From: an uncultured Lachnospiraceae bacterium
GTDB lineage: Bacteria > Bacillota > Clostridia > Lachnospirales > Lachnospiraceae
Reading direction: 5' to 3'
Length of the DNA stretch: 37,993 nt
Assembly (NCBI GenBank): GCA_948470755.1
Contig: CAOKPU010000030.1
Coordinates: forward strand, 1-37,993
Shown here: positions 30,221 through 37,993 of the stretch, piece after piece
Layout: every line of letters starts with the position of its first letter
Numbering within the stretch: the stretch's first letter is position 1
Made by a program: the position numbers and the translations under genes
The notes under the pieces: model-generated
Seen by the model: only the letters and a program-made list of their open reading frames with translations
Databases searched by the model: none
Told to the model about the DNA's origin: nothing

Positions 30221-33031
30221 CTATTTCATGATTTTCTTCATCAGCGCTTCATAACTGTCCGCCGTTTCATAGACGATCTGCCCATTGCCGACCGCCCTGA
30301 AATGCTCTTTTGCGCAATGGAACTTTGCTTTTTCCTCCATCCTGCGCCGCGCAGAGCCTGACGGATTCCCGATATCCGCAATCAGGCAGCGATGCTTTAA
30401 TCTCCCTTCATAAAAAGCAATTGCCCAACCGGGAGTATAACGCCCCGCCGGAGTGGGGATGGAAAAACCGTCCGGCAGTTTTACATATACAGCCACCTCT
30501 TCTGCCATATCCAGTTTTCCGGCAAACTCCCTCTCCTTTTTTGAATCGTATATGACATAATCATACAAATGTTTTTCCGCCTCCATGGCATCCTTGCCAA
30601 TCCTTCCCTTCATGGCCTGCTCCGTAAAAACATCCGTACCATATCTTTCCTCCAGGGGCTTATACGTAATATTCCCCATCATAGCGGCTGCTTTCTGTTC
30701 GTTTATGAGCAAGGCCGCCCTTCGGATAAATTCTTCCGGATTATCTTTAAACCGATCAAATACCGTTTGCCCAATACCCATCAGGACTTGGGTCACTGTC
30801 CTCCTTGTCAGTCCGGTTTCCTTTACGATCCCGCCGGCCAAGTCATATTTTATACCCGGATCCCAAGCCGTCCTCCCCCTTCCCTCATAATGGGAAGAGC
30901 TTCCCTTTATCATGGAAAGGCCGGAAAACATATCCCCTTCCCGTCCCACATCCCCCATCTGCCCCGATTCCACCTGAAAGGAAGCCTTCGGCACATCCAG
31001 CTTACGGTTCAGGGCCTCAATGCATTTACCGGCCAGCTCATTGTCGTCAAAATCTACGGTATATACCGATTTTGCATTCATTTTAGACCAAAGATCCTTA
31101 AATTCCCTACTGTTTAATTTTCTTTTATCCACCTTTAATTCTACATTCCTGCTGCGGGCGTTTTCCGTCATCAGCCTTGATGCTCCCATGGCCTGCCCGG
31201 CAATTTCCTTCTGCAGACCTTTTGCAAAGCTGTCATAGCTTTCGCTGGCAATCACCGTCAGGACATTGACCTTATGCACATCGCTTCCAAGGATGTCCGC
31301 GTCCATCCGCTCCCCTTCCCGGTTTACGCAAAGACGCAGCCCCCTCCCTACCTCCTGACGTTTCCTGACGCTGCTGTCACTATTCTTCAAGGTGCATATC
31401 TGGAATACATTCGGGTTGTCCCAGCCTTCCCGCAAAGCGGAATGGGAAAAGATAAATCGCACCGGGGATTTTTTCGGATCAAGTTCCAACAGCAGTTCCT
31501 TATTTTTCATAATCAGGTCATACGCATCGCAGTCATTGGAAATCCCGCCCCTTTTGTCATCCCCCTCAGCCCGGTTCACGATACGCCCTTTCTTATCAAT
31601 GGAAAAATATCCCGCATGAGTGCCTGACGCCGGAATGGCGTCCAGGTATTCCACGTAATCCCCGTTCCCCTCTTCATGCCGCAGGCCGTCTATGACATCC
31701 TGGTATTCTTCTTCAAACATTCGCGCAAAGACGCCATTGCCCGGCCGTCCAAGAAAATCATATACTTTATAATGAGCAACCTCGTCAATAAAAAATAAGG
31801 ACAGCACTTTTATTCCCATAGGGAACAACTGCCTCTCCCTGTCTATATGGGATAAAATCGTCTCACGGATCTGAATCCGGCGCAGTAGTCCTTCATCCGC
31901 CCTGCCTGCGATATCCCCGGCGTAAATCTTAATCCCATTGGCAAACTCTACCGAGTCATCCCGTCCGTCGATGTTTTTAACTACAAATCCCTCTTTATAT
32001 CCGGCAAGCCCCCCTGACTGCCTGTACAAATCAAACCCGATGCCGGCTTTTTGTGATTTCTTTCTGATACCGGATGCCGTCTTACAGTCAAACCAAATCG
32101 CAGCCGTAGGGGCCGCCTTCGACAAATGAATGCCTTCCAAATACACATAGCTTCCCGTTTCCGCCGTTTTGGACTCCGTAATCCCCTTTACCGCAATTTT
32201 CTTTACCAAGCCTTTATGATAGGCTTTGGCCGCATCCAGACGATAAACCATATTATAAATACTGTCCGGCTTGTGGGTGGCGGAATAACGCAGCGTCATC
32301 AATGGATGGAACTGCCTTAACCTCTCTTTCGTCCTTTCCCCCTCCACCGACTGCGGCTCGTCAATAATCACTACAGGATTTGTTTTTGCAATCAAATCAA
32401 TCGGCCTGCGGCTTCCAAACTCGTCCAGTCTCATGAAGATCCGCCTGGCCTCCTGCCCTTTTGCATTAAATGCCTGGGAATTGATAATCATTACATTCAT
32501 GCCGCTGTCCGAAGCAAAATGATATACCTCCCTTAGCCGCGAGGAATGATAAATAAAAAAGCGGATTTTCTTCCCGTATTCTTCTGCAAAATGATCCTGC
32601 GTCATTTGCAAAAAACGGCAGGCTCCCTCCCTGATGGCGATGCTCGGGACAACGATAATAAATTTGCTCCATCCATACTGTTTATTCAGTTCATACATCG
32701 TTTTGATGTATGTATATGTCTTGCCGGATCCTGTCTCCATCTCCACCGTCAGGTTGTACCTTCCTTCCAATCTCGGAGATAATGCGATCCGGTTCTTTTT
32801 TTGTATTTGACGGATATGATCCAGGATAACTCCATCCGCCAGCTTAGGCACAATCGGGGCGTTCGGCCATATTATGCCGGCCCCCTCCCGTTCCGGATTC
32901 CCTGTCCGGAAGCCGCATCCTTTGTTTTCCTCATAAGCGGATGTCATATAGGGCTGTCCGACAAACACATCTACAATTGCCCTAGCTGCATCCGCCTGAA
33001 ACTTCTGATGCTTAAACTGTAGTTCCATCAT
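30221..33031 (-). CDS. res: Type III restriction enzyme Res subunit with degenerate nuclease motif
   Basis: This 936-residue SF2 helicase-nuclease has the motor motifs intact: Walker A METGSGKTYTY (about 98-108), DEPQ (224-227), SAT (250-252) and motif VI RQEVGRGLRLCVN. The C-terminal region aligns in pattern with the Res PD-(D/E)XK domain, with YDSKKEREFAGKL and EKAKFHCAKEHF. Where the family has P-D-W and V-E-T-K-G, this protein has TPGW (Gly868) and ADIGNP (Asp886, Gly888). The metal-binding Asp and the catalytic Lys are therefore missing, and the nuclease is probably dead while the ATPase may work. It follows mod by 7 bases in one operon with a PD-(D/E)XK-like gene upstream. Start is ATG 33031 or the adjacent 33028, behind GAGGAGGG. 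Confidence 0.93.
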   Translation of the reverse strand: MMELQFKHQKFQADAARAIVDVFVGQPYMTSAYEENKGCGFRTGNPEREGAGIIWPNAPIVPKLADGVILDHIRQIQKKNRIALSPRLEGRYNLTVEMETGSGKTYTYIKTMYELNKQYGWSKFIIVVPSIAIREGACRFLQMTQDHFAEEYGKKIRFFIYHSSRLREVYHFASDSGMNVMIINSQAFNAKGQEARRIFMRLDEFGSRRPIDLIAKTNPVVIIDEPQSVEGERTKERLRQFHPLMTLRYSATHKPDSIYNMVYRLDAAKAYHKGLVKKIAVKGITESKTAETGSYVYLEGIHLSKAAPTAAIWFDCKTASGIRKKSQKAGIGFDLYRQSGGLAGYKEGFVVKNIDGRDDSVEFANGIKIYAGDIAGRADEGLLRRIQIRETILSHIDRERQLFPMGIKVLSLFFIDEVAHYKVYDFLGRPGNGVFARMFEEEYQDVIDGLRHEEGNGDYVEYLDAIPASGTHAGYFSIDKKGRIVNRAEGDDKRGGISNDCDAYDLIMKNKELLLELDPKKSPVRFIFSHSALREGWDNPNVFQICTLKNSDSSVRKRQEVGRGLRLCVNREGERMDADILGSDVHKVNVLTVIASESYDSFAKGLQKEIAGQAMGASRLMTENARSRNVELKVDKRKLNSREFKDLWSKMNAKSVYTVDFDDNELAGKCIEALNRKLDVPKASFQVESGQMGDVGREGDMFSGLSMIKGSSSHYEGRGRTAWDPGIKYDLAGGIVKETGLTRRTVTQVLMGIGQTVFDRFKDNPEEFIRRAALLINEQKAAAMMGNITYKPLEERYGTDVFTEQAMKGRIGKDAMEAEKHLYDYVIYDSKKEREFAGKLDMAEEVAVYVKLPDGFSIPTPAGRYTPGWAIAFYEGRLKHRCLIADIGNPSGSARRRMEEKAKFHCAKEHFRAVGNGQIVYETADSYEALMKKIMK

Positions 33032-33038
33032 GCCCTCC

Positions 33039-35006
33039 TCAAATCACTCTTATTTTCGTATCCGGAGACAAAAGCCGGAACATTTCCGCCATATTCATCT
33101 TCGCCGGACTGCCGGAAAAACTGCCGTCCTTAAAAACCACCTTACGAGGATGCTTTTTTGCGATTGCCATGATCAACGCATCCGGGATGTTTTCTGCAAA
33201 ACATGCAATCAAATCCCCGCTATTATAATCATGCACCATACACCCCTCCATTTCTTCCGACCGGCAGGGCAGCGACAGCGGAAGCCCCCATTCCAACAAA
33301 CATCCAAACAGTAAATCCAAATCCGTCCTGTCCTCTTTTATATCCTGCTCCAGCATGGCCAACAAGCTTTGCGTATACTCCTCCGGGGGATAATAAACTT
33401 CCTTGCGGTTGCTTTCGTCAACCTTTAACGCCCGGAAGCCATAATCAATATCTGCCTGTGTTGTTTCCCTGATCCATTCCCCGGCCCGGCGTATCCTCTC
33501 TCTCCCGATCTGGCATATATCCTGATAGCCTTGCCGGTAAGCCTCCGATTTTTCACGGATCCTTTCCGCTATCTGGACCATAATATATTTCCTTGTGCCG
33601 CCGTCTTCCGCATTCGCCTGCATCACCGCGTGGGCGGTCGTTGCCGAACCGGAAAAGAAGTCCATGACGATATCCCCATTCCCCGTCAGCGATTTGATAT
33701 GCTCTTTGCAGATATTGACCACCTTCGGCGTATCAAACGGGATTTCCATCTGCGCCAGCATATCCGTATCGCTGCCGCCATAATAAAGCAATGAAGGAAT
33801 ATTTTCATATAGGTTGTCCCTCAATAGATACTTGCTGTTCGGAATTGTGGTTTCGTCTTTGCCAAATAGGACCCTTCCCTCTTCCACCATTTTTTTCATA
33901 GTGGCGGGAGGGTTTCGCCATCCCCTTTCCGGCACCGGACAAGGTTTCTTCGTCACCGGGTGGATCAGGGGAGTAAAATAATCATCCGGCGCTTTTTTCT
34001 TATTCGGCCAGGCCATAGATACCGCACGGTAAACATTTCCCTGTTCATCTATCTTATTGTAAGCTTTTTCGCCGCCGCTGAAATCATGTTGCTTTCTCAT
34101 CCAGGCGGAAAACTCATGGTTGATGTCCTCCAGGGAAAGCCCTCTTCCATTTTCCGCATAAAGTTGCCCCGCTTTCTTCAATATCGCTTCCGCATTTTTT
34201 TTCGGCCTTTGCAGCCTGCATCTTTTCATAAATTCCTGCTTATTTCTGGCATATGCCACAATATATTCGTGCTGACAGGATATCCCTCTGGCGTCTCCCT
34301 TTGGATTCCTTTTATCCCAGACAATCGTACCAAGATCATTCCCTTCCCCGAATATCTCGGCGCAGATCTTTTGAAGATTGCTCATTTCATTCTCATCCAT
34401 ATTGATCAGGATGGCCCCGTCGTCCGTCAACAGATTCCTGGCAAGCATTAACCTGGAATAGATCATGGAACACCAGTCCGAATGATATTTCCCGGCCAGC
34501 CCGCTATTTTCCCTGCTGAAATTCACATTGCCGTCCTCGTCAAAATAACCTGTCCCATTGGCATATTCCTCATTATCCATGAGGAAGGAATCCGGATATA
34601 TAAAATCATGCCCTGTATTATACGGGGGATCGATATAGATCAGCTTAACCGCGCCCAGATAGCTTTCCTGCAGCAGTTTCAAGGTTTCCAGATTATCCCC
34701 TTCTATATATAAATTTTCCGTAGTATCCCAGTTTTTGCTTTCCTCCATATCCGGTCTTAAAGTCTTTTTTATCGGCCGATTGGCTTCCACAACAGCGGCT
34801 TTCTTTCCTACCCATGTGAACTCATAAGCTTCATCCCCGGGCATCACTTTGTCCGTCAACATCTGTTGAAGCATTCCCATATGCACCATCTGTTTCGGAT
34901 TGCCTTCCCCGTCTATGCCTTCCGTTATGCAATTAGGGAATATCTTTCCTAACAGGGCGACATTGCGCGAAACCATATCCGAAGACTCCATCCTCATCTT
35001 TTCCAT
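33039..35006 (-). CDS. mod: Type III restriction-modification methyltransferase Mod
   Basis: This 655-residue beta-class N6-adenine methyltransferase has motif IV DPPY at 126-129 (LIYIDPPYNTGHDF) placed before the AdoMet motif I at 450-457 (DFFSGSATT), which is the Mod order. The segment between, about 220-400, is the target-recognition region. The C-terminal ~170 residues are accessory. GAGGAGAGGG precedes the ATG. In type III systems Mod recognises the asymmetric site and methylates one strand, and associates with Res as Mod2Res1-2. All visible catalytic motifs are intact, so modification is probably active. It lies between the PD-(D/E)XK-like gene (73-base gap) and res (7-base gap). No simple-sequence tract suggesting phase variation was seen. 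Confidence 0.95.
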   Translation of the reverse strand: MEKMRMESSDMVSRNVALLGKIFPNCITEGIDGEGNPKQMVHMGMLQQMLTDKVMPGDEAYEFTWVGKKAAVVEANRPIKKTLRPDMEESKNWDTTENLYIEGDNLETLKLLQESYLGAVKLIYIDPPYNTGHDFIYPDSFLMDNEEYANGTGYFDEDGNVNFSRENSGLAGKYHSDWCSMIYSRLMLARNLLTDDGAILINMDENEMSNLQKICAEIFGEGNDLGTIVWDKRNPKGDARGISCQHEYIVAYARNKQEFMKRCRLQRPKKNAEAILKKAGQLYAENGRGLSLEDINHEFSAWMRKQHDFSGGEKAYNKIDEQGNVYRAVSMAWPNKKKAPDDYFTPLIHPVTKKPCPVPERGWRNPPATMKKMVEEGRVLFGKDETTIPNSKYLLRDNLYENIPSLLYYGGSDTDMLAQMEIPFDTPKVVNICKEHIKSLTGNGDIVMDFFSGSATTAHAVMQANAEDGGTRKYIMVQIAERIREKSEAYRQGYQDICQIGRERIRRAGEWIRETTQADIDYGFRALKVDESNRKEVYYPPEEYTQSLLAMLEQDIKEDRTDLDLLFGCLLEWGLPLSLPCRSEEMEGCMVHDYNSGDLIACFAENIPDALIMAIAKKHPRKVVFKDGSFSGSPAKMNMAEMFRLLSPDTKIRVI

Positions 35007-35079
35007 CCCTCTCCTCCTCTTCCATGCCTCATCCGCTTACTTTTACAGCCATACCAATCCAAATGGGAAACTCCACCTT

Positions 35080-35841
35080 TTAAACGCCCTGCCGCGCCAG
35101 CTCCTGTATCGTCCCATACCCCAGGAACCGGCAATAAGGGTCTTCCCGATGATCGAACCTAAAAAATTTTAATCTGGAGATATCATCCAAGAACGGATTC
35201 TTTATCCGGCGGTTATATACGATTAAAAATTCCATATTGCTTTTTACTGCCAATCGGGAAAGCAGGATAAAATTATCATAATCATCCGTATACGGCGTCC
35301 ATCGGTCTAACGTTATGTATGACCGTTTCAGTTCTATGATTTTAACCGGCAGATGATTCCTAAGCTGCAGCAAATCAATATCCGAAACGACTACCGAATT
35401 CCCCATATACGTTCTTTGCCACTCATGGTAGGGGCTGGAACTTCTGTCATTGATCATTTTACCAGCCCCCATATCGTTCATCTTTAACCCATACTTTGAA
35501 AAATGGCCGCGCAGGGCATCGGAAGAAATCACGGAAACTTTCTTCATTCCCGGTTCACAATATCCTACTTGATCCATAGGCCGGGCCGGGTCGAAACGTA
35601 CAAAATTGACAGATATACCGCTTTCCCCGGCAAGCCAGGCTGCCATATCCACTGCATTTTTCTCCTCATTGGTAAATGCCGCATCCGGCCTGTTTGCGGA
35701 AGCAACCGTAAGGACCATCGGTTCGCAATCCGCATTCCCATATACCAAAATCCAGATGTCCTTACCCGTCCAGAAGAAATCCCTTCCTTCTTCATGTTGA
35801 GCCAAATAATCATAAACGCCATTCCCATTATAATAAGCCAT
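35080..35841 (-). CDS. PD-(D/E)XK nuclease-like protein of the type III RM operon
   Basis: This 253-residue protein has no name I recognise. Its C-terminal half carries a PD-(D/E)XK-like signature: VVSDIDLLQL (D154/D156), then after about 14 residues KIIELKRSY (E170-L-K172), with a preceding helix containing E140 and a following strand MEFLIVYN. The N-terminal half (DIWILVYGNADCEPMVLTV and onwards) looks like an alpha/beta domain. It is the first gene of the operon with mod and res, behind GGAGGG and a good promoter. Because the Res nuclease motif is degenerate, this protein could supply the cutting activity in trans; that is inference. Alternatives are an inactive structural homologue or a separate defence effector. 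Confidence 0.7.
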   Translation of the reverse strand: MAYYNGNGVYDYLAQHEEGRDFFWTGKDIWILVYGNADCEPMVLTVASANRPDAAFTNEEKNAVDMAAWLAGESGISVNFVRFDPARPMDQVGYCEPGMKKVSVISSDALRGHFSKYGLKMNDMGAGKMINDRSSSPYHEWQRTYMGNSVVVSDIDLLQLRNHLPVKIIELKRSYITLDRWTPYTDDYDNFILLSRLAVKSNMEFLIVYNRRIKNPFLDDISRLKFFRFDHREDPYCRFLGYGTIQELARQGV

Positions 35842-35882
35842 AAGAATTCCCTCCTACATTGTTTTTTCTGTATGCAGCTTCT

Positions 35883-35911
35883 ATTATATTCCATTGTCCA
35901 TCCAATAGCAA
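35883..35911 (-). promoter_or_regulatory. Promoter of the PD-(D/E)XK-mod-res operon
   Basis: On the minus strand -35 TTGCTA (35906-35911) and a perfect -10 TATAAT (35883-35888) are 17 bases apart, about 42 bases upstream of the first ATG. Confidence 0.7.
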
Positions 35912-35975
35912 TCACATAGAAGCCGGATGGAAAAAGCTGCCTATAATAGTTTTTAAACCGCGCCAAATCTGCTAT

Positions 35976-36017
35976 ATTATAATCATCAGATTATAATCAT
36001 CAGATTACAATCATCAG
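35976..36017. repeat. Three tandem copies of a 14-bp unit
   Basis: The unit ATTATAATCATCAG occurs twice exactly (35976-35989, 35990-36003) and a third time with one change (36004-36017, ATTACAATCATCAG). It lies in the divergent region between the RM operon promoter and the metallo-hydrolase gene. It could be an array of operator sites, or a slippage-prone repeat. Confidence 0.85.
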
Positions 36018-36105
36018 GATCCTGTCAGTAAAAAAGCGCGCATCCCCGGGAGGTTTTTGACGCCAAAATCCTGAATGATAACAAACAAAAAGGAGAGGAA
36101 TGAAA

Positions 36106-36945
36106 ATGAAGATCACCGCTTTACTTGAAAATACGACGGAACGGGAAGACATGCTCACCGAGCATGGATTGAGCCTGTATATTGAGACCGGAAACCATAA
36201 GATCCTTTTCGACATGGGGCAATCCGATCTTTTCTCCAGAAACGCCGCCATGCTGGGGATCGACCTTGCAGCCGTAGATATCGCAGTCCTTTCCCATGGA
36301 CACTATGACCATGGGGGAGGGCTTAAAACCTTTTTGGAAATCAACCGGACGGCCCCCGTCTATCTCAGCCGCCATGCCTTTGAACCTCATTACCACGGCC
36401 CTGGAAAATACATTGGGCTGGATGCTTCCTTAAAAGGACATGAACGATTGGTTTTTATTGATGATGTATCGTCCATCGGCAAAGGCCTGACCCTGTATCC
36501 CTGTCATGGGGAAAAAATACGCCAGACGCCATTTTTATCACCCCAGGAGCATTCCTCCACAGAAGAGCTTTTACGCAAACACGCAGCCGAAGATTCCGGC
36601 CTTCATATGATGGAAAACGGCGCCCTTTTGCCTGAGGATTTCCGCCATGAACAATATTTGCTAGTCGAAGAAAGGGATCATTCCGTCCTGTTCAGCGGCT
36701 GCTCCCACAAAGGGATTCTCAATATTGAAAACCGGTTCCGGCCGGACGTCCTCATCGGAGGCTTTCATTTTTCCAAATTGCCGCTGGACAATACATTAAA
36801 AGAATATGCGCAATACCTCGACTCTTTTACGACCGAATACTACACATGCCACTGTACCGGCATACGCCAGTTTGAATTTATGAAAAACCATATGCATCAT
36901 CTGCACATCCTATCCTGCGGGCAAAGCATCCGGCTATTTCATTAA
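36106..36945 (+). CDS. MBL-fold metallo-hydrolase, dihydropterin (MJ0301/TTE)-type
   Basis: The protein has 279 residues from the ATG at 36106; AGGAGAGG ends two bases before another ATG at 36100, too close for that one to be favoured. The metallo-beta-lactamase motif SHGHYDHGGGL is complete, with an early ILFDMGQSDLF, a later metal-site region FSGCSHKGILN and GGFHF, and a terminal YTCHCTGIRQFEFMK. This combination is typical of the group annotated as 7,8-dihydropterin-6-yl-methyl-aminobenzene phosphate synthase-like hydrolases. The actual substrate is not known for most members. It is monocistronic, followed by a short repeat and the cobalamin riboswitch; a folate or corrinoid link is not proven by position. 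Confidence 0.9.
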   Translation: MKITALLENTTEREDMLTEHGLSLYIETGNHKILFDMGQSDLFSRNAAMLGIDLAAVDIAVLSHGHYDHGGGLKTFLEINRTAPVYLSRHAFEPHYHGPGKYIGLDASLKGHERLVFIDDVSSIGKGLTLYPCHGEKIRQTPFLSPQEHSSTEELLRKHAAEDSGLHMMENGALLPEDFRHEQYLLVEERDHSVLFSGCSHKGILNIENRFRPDVLIGGFHFSKLPLDNTLKEYAQYLDSFTTEYYTCHCTGIRQFEFMKNHMHHLHILSCGQSIRLFH

Positions 36946-37072
36946 GCACTGACTGACCGCCAACCGCTTTTACCCGATTCCCCAAATTCATCTGGACAAA
37001 CTGCCTATCCGATGTTATATTGAGTATCAGGTTAAGATTACGGGTATATTGCACCCGTGATTTTCATACCGG

Positions 37073-37130
37073 TTCGGATGTCAAAAAGCCTGTCCGGCGG
37101 AGCCGCCGAGTGAATCTTTTGATACCCGAA
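37073..37130. repeat. Short copy of the palindromic repeat family
   Basis: TTCGGATGTCAAAA at the left end pairs with CTTTTGATACCCGAA at the right end, around a perfect CGGCGG/CCGCCG hairpin with a 2-base loop (37095-37108). The end sequence matches the main-stem sequence of the large copy at 4876-5174 (GGTGTCAAAAGG...CCGGCGG), but the centre is deleted. It lies immediately upstream of the riboswitch. Confidence 0.75.
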
Positions 37131-37142
37131 TCCCATATGGTA

Positions 37143-37325
37143 AAGCCGTCGGTGCCGTCTCTCCATAAGTGGGATGGATAATAGGGAAACAGGTGCGATG
37201 CCTGTACGATCTCGTCACTGTATGTAAGGAGCGCATGGTCTATGTCTGCAATGACAGCCACTGACAATAGTCGGGAAGGCGACGATGCATGATGATTTAC
37301 AAGTCAGGAAACCTGCCGGCTGGCT
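37143..37325 (+). promoter_or_regulatory. Cobalamin (adenosylcobalamin) riboswitch aptamer
   Basis: Conserved elements appear in the right order: GGTGCC (37151), AATAGGGAAACAGGTGCGA (from 37180), CACTGTA (37216), GACAGCCACTGA (37253), GTCGGGAAGGCGAC (37270-37283) and the B12-box AAGTCAGGAAACCTGCC (37301-37317). The aptamer senses cobalamin and normally lowers expression of downstream genes. The gene controlled is the DUF4430 protein at 37480. Confidence 0.93.
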
Positions 37326-37434
37326 GGTACAGGAATATGGCTTTTTTATTCCGGATCACGAGGGCTTGATTGTACCGTTGCCTTTCATACTTTGCATGTC
37401 CACATTTTTATTGCCGATTCCTGTACCTTGTTTT
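37326..37434 (+). terminator. Possible riboswitch expression platform with long-range terminator stem
   Basis: GGTACAGGAAT (37326-37336), directly after the aptamer, is perfectly complementary to ATTCCTGTACC (37417-37427), which is followed by TTGTTTT. The 11-bp stem with a long loop could be the cobalamin-controlled terminator before the gene. Confidence 0.5.
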
Positions 37435-37479
37435 GCTGATGCGGACATTTACATACATCAGAGAATCAGGAGGAAAAAC

Positions 37480-37896
37480 ATGAAAGAAAATTCTAAAAGT
37501 TTGAACAGGAAAATCGCAACAGCCGCCATCTGTCTGGCTGCCATAGCCGCTGTATTGCTTCTTGTATGGCGTATAGCATCCCCCCAAAGCGTTGCCGGGG
37601 GCAAACAGATTACCGTGCAGGTCATCCATGGGGACGGAAGCAGCAAAGACTTTACGCTAGACACACAAGAGGAATATCTGGGCCCCGTCCTGGTAGCCGA
37701 AGGAGTGGTCGAAGACAACCAAAGCGCTTATGGTCTCTATATTCTTACCGCCGACGGAGAAACCGCTGACGAATCCGCCCAGGAATGGTGGAAAATCACC
37801 AAAAACGGCGGGCAGCTCAATACCGGCGCAGACTCCACCCCCATCGCGGACGGGGAACACTATGAACTGACCCTGACCGTAGGCTATGACGGATAG
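37480..37896 (+). CDS. Membrane-anchored DUF4430 (transcobalamin-like domain) protein
   Basis: This 138-residue protein starts at the ATG at 37480 behind CAGGAGG (37467-37473); an in-frame upstream extension reads through the riboswitch and is not credible. An N-terminal anchor (about 11-31, IATAAICLAAIAAVLLLVW) is followed by a DUF4430 domain with the pattern LGPVLVAEGVV, EWWKITKNGGQLNTGADSTP and IADGEHYELTLTVGY. This domain is related to the C-terminal beta domain of intrinsic factor and transcobalamin. Control by a cobalamin riboswitch supports a role in corrinoid capture at the outer face of the membrane. There are no B12 transporter genes in the window; any would lie to the right. Confidence 0.9.
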   Translation: MKENSKSLNRKIATAAICLAAIAAVLLLVWRIASPQSVAGGKQITVQVIHGDGSSKDFTLDTQEEYLGPVLVAEGVVEDNQSAYGLYILTADGETADESAQEWWKITKNGGQLNTGADSTPIADGEHYELTLTVGYDG

Positions 37897-37911
37897 ATAC
37901 CCTATAGAGAT

Positions 37912-37993
37912 TCGGGTGTCAAAAGGCCCATCCGGCGACCCGTCTGGCAGATGGCACAAAAGGATTTTGTGCAAACGGCTTTTGCACGATGGA
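37912..37993. repeat. Palindromic repeat family, partial copy at window edge
   Basis: From GGGTGTCAAAAGGCCCATCC on, about 75 bases match the left arm of the large palindrome (4928-5004), including GTCTGGCAGAT and GTGCAAACGGCTTTTGCACG. The window ends inside the element, so the right arm is not visible. Confidence 0.85.

Noticed and set aside
36034-36080. Possible degenerate fourth copy of the palindromic repeat (TTTTTGACGCCAAAATCCTG)
   Set aside because: It resembles the right end of the large copy only over about 25 bases with several changes, too weak to call.
36946-37072. Hairpin ACGGGT...ACCCGT as a terminator of the MBL gene
   Set aside because: Only 6 bp followed by GATTTTCAT; no convincing T run, so not listed as a terminator.
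37285-37479. 65-codon N-terminal extension of the DUF4430 protein
   Set aside because: It reads through the riboswitch; the ATG at 37480 has a strong AGGAGG and gives a proper membrane anchor.
1-37993. CRISPR array, tRNA or rRNA genes
   Set aside because: No regularly spaced repeats and no tRNA or rRNA signature was found by reading; short tandem repeats at 35976-36017 have no spacers.

Overview
The window looks like a chromosomal segment of a gut-type Clostridia, most likely Lachnospiraceae. The reasons are the Firmicutes ribosome-binding sites (AGGAGG), the paired YesM/YesN two-component systems beside CUT1 sugar ABC transporters, the BlaI/M56 pair, the DUF4430 protein under a cobalamin riboswitch, and the moderate GC content. 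No rRNA, tRNA or CRISPR array was seen.

Layout. (1) 1-5.8 kb is an accessory patch. It holds a truncated unknown protein (DUF6033-like), a BlaI repressor with an M56 antirepressor, two small genes typical of integrative conjugative elements (a sigma region-4 protein and its partner), a MATE efflux pump, a ~300-bp palindromic repeat, and a 5'-truncated, frameshifted IS110-family transposase. (2) 5.9-26.4 kb is a xyloside utilisation locus. On the left is YesM/YesN-1 (plus strand). The minus strand then carries, in transcription order, yesM/yesN-2; an ABC transporter (binding protein plus two permeases) with a GH31 alpha-xylosidase-like enzyme; a FucI/AraA-fold isomerase with a xylulokinase; and a second ABC transporter (binding protein plus two permeases) with a GH43 beta-xylosidase-like enzyme. 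A ~65-bp promoter/operator block is duplicated in front of the isomerase and in front of the second binding protein. A different 15-bp motif is shared between yesM-2 and the first binding protein. The locus therefore looks like two regulons that import alpha- and beta-xylosides, hydrolyse them inside the cell, and send the pentose through isomerase and xylulokinase to the pentose phosphate pathway. No ATPase (MsiK/UgpC type) is present, so a shared one elsewhere is expected. (3) 26.4-28.5 kb contains a perfect 40-bp hairpin built from what look like IS3-type ends, an unknown anchored protein, an Rpn-nuclease gene remnant, and a TipAL-type MerR regulator with a textbook 19-bp-spacer promoter. 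(4) 28.5-35.9 kb is a defence-like island. It holds a HEARO/omega-RNA-like structured RNA with no IscB gene, which abuts a 450-aa protein of unknown family. Convergent to this is a three-gene type III restriction-modification operon: a PD-(D/E)XK-like protein, Mod, and a Res whose own nuclease motif is degenerate. (5) 36-38 kb carries a metallo-beta-lactamase-fold hydrolase, then a cobalamin riboswitch in front of an anchored DUF4430 (transcobalamin-like) protein, with two further copies of the palindromic repeat family.

The best candidates for something undescribed are the type III system whose Res nuclease appears replaced by a separate PD-(D/E)XK protein, and the IscB-less omega-RNA that leads directly into an unknown gene. 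Both rest on motif reading by eye and need structure and homology searches.
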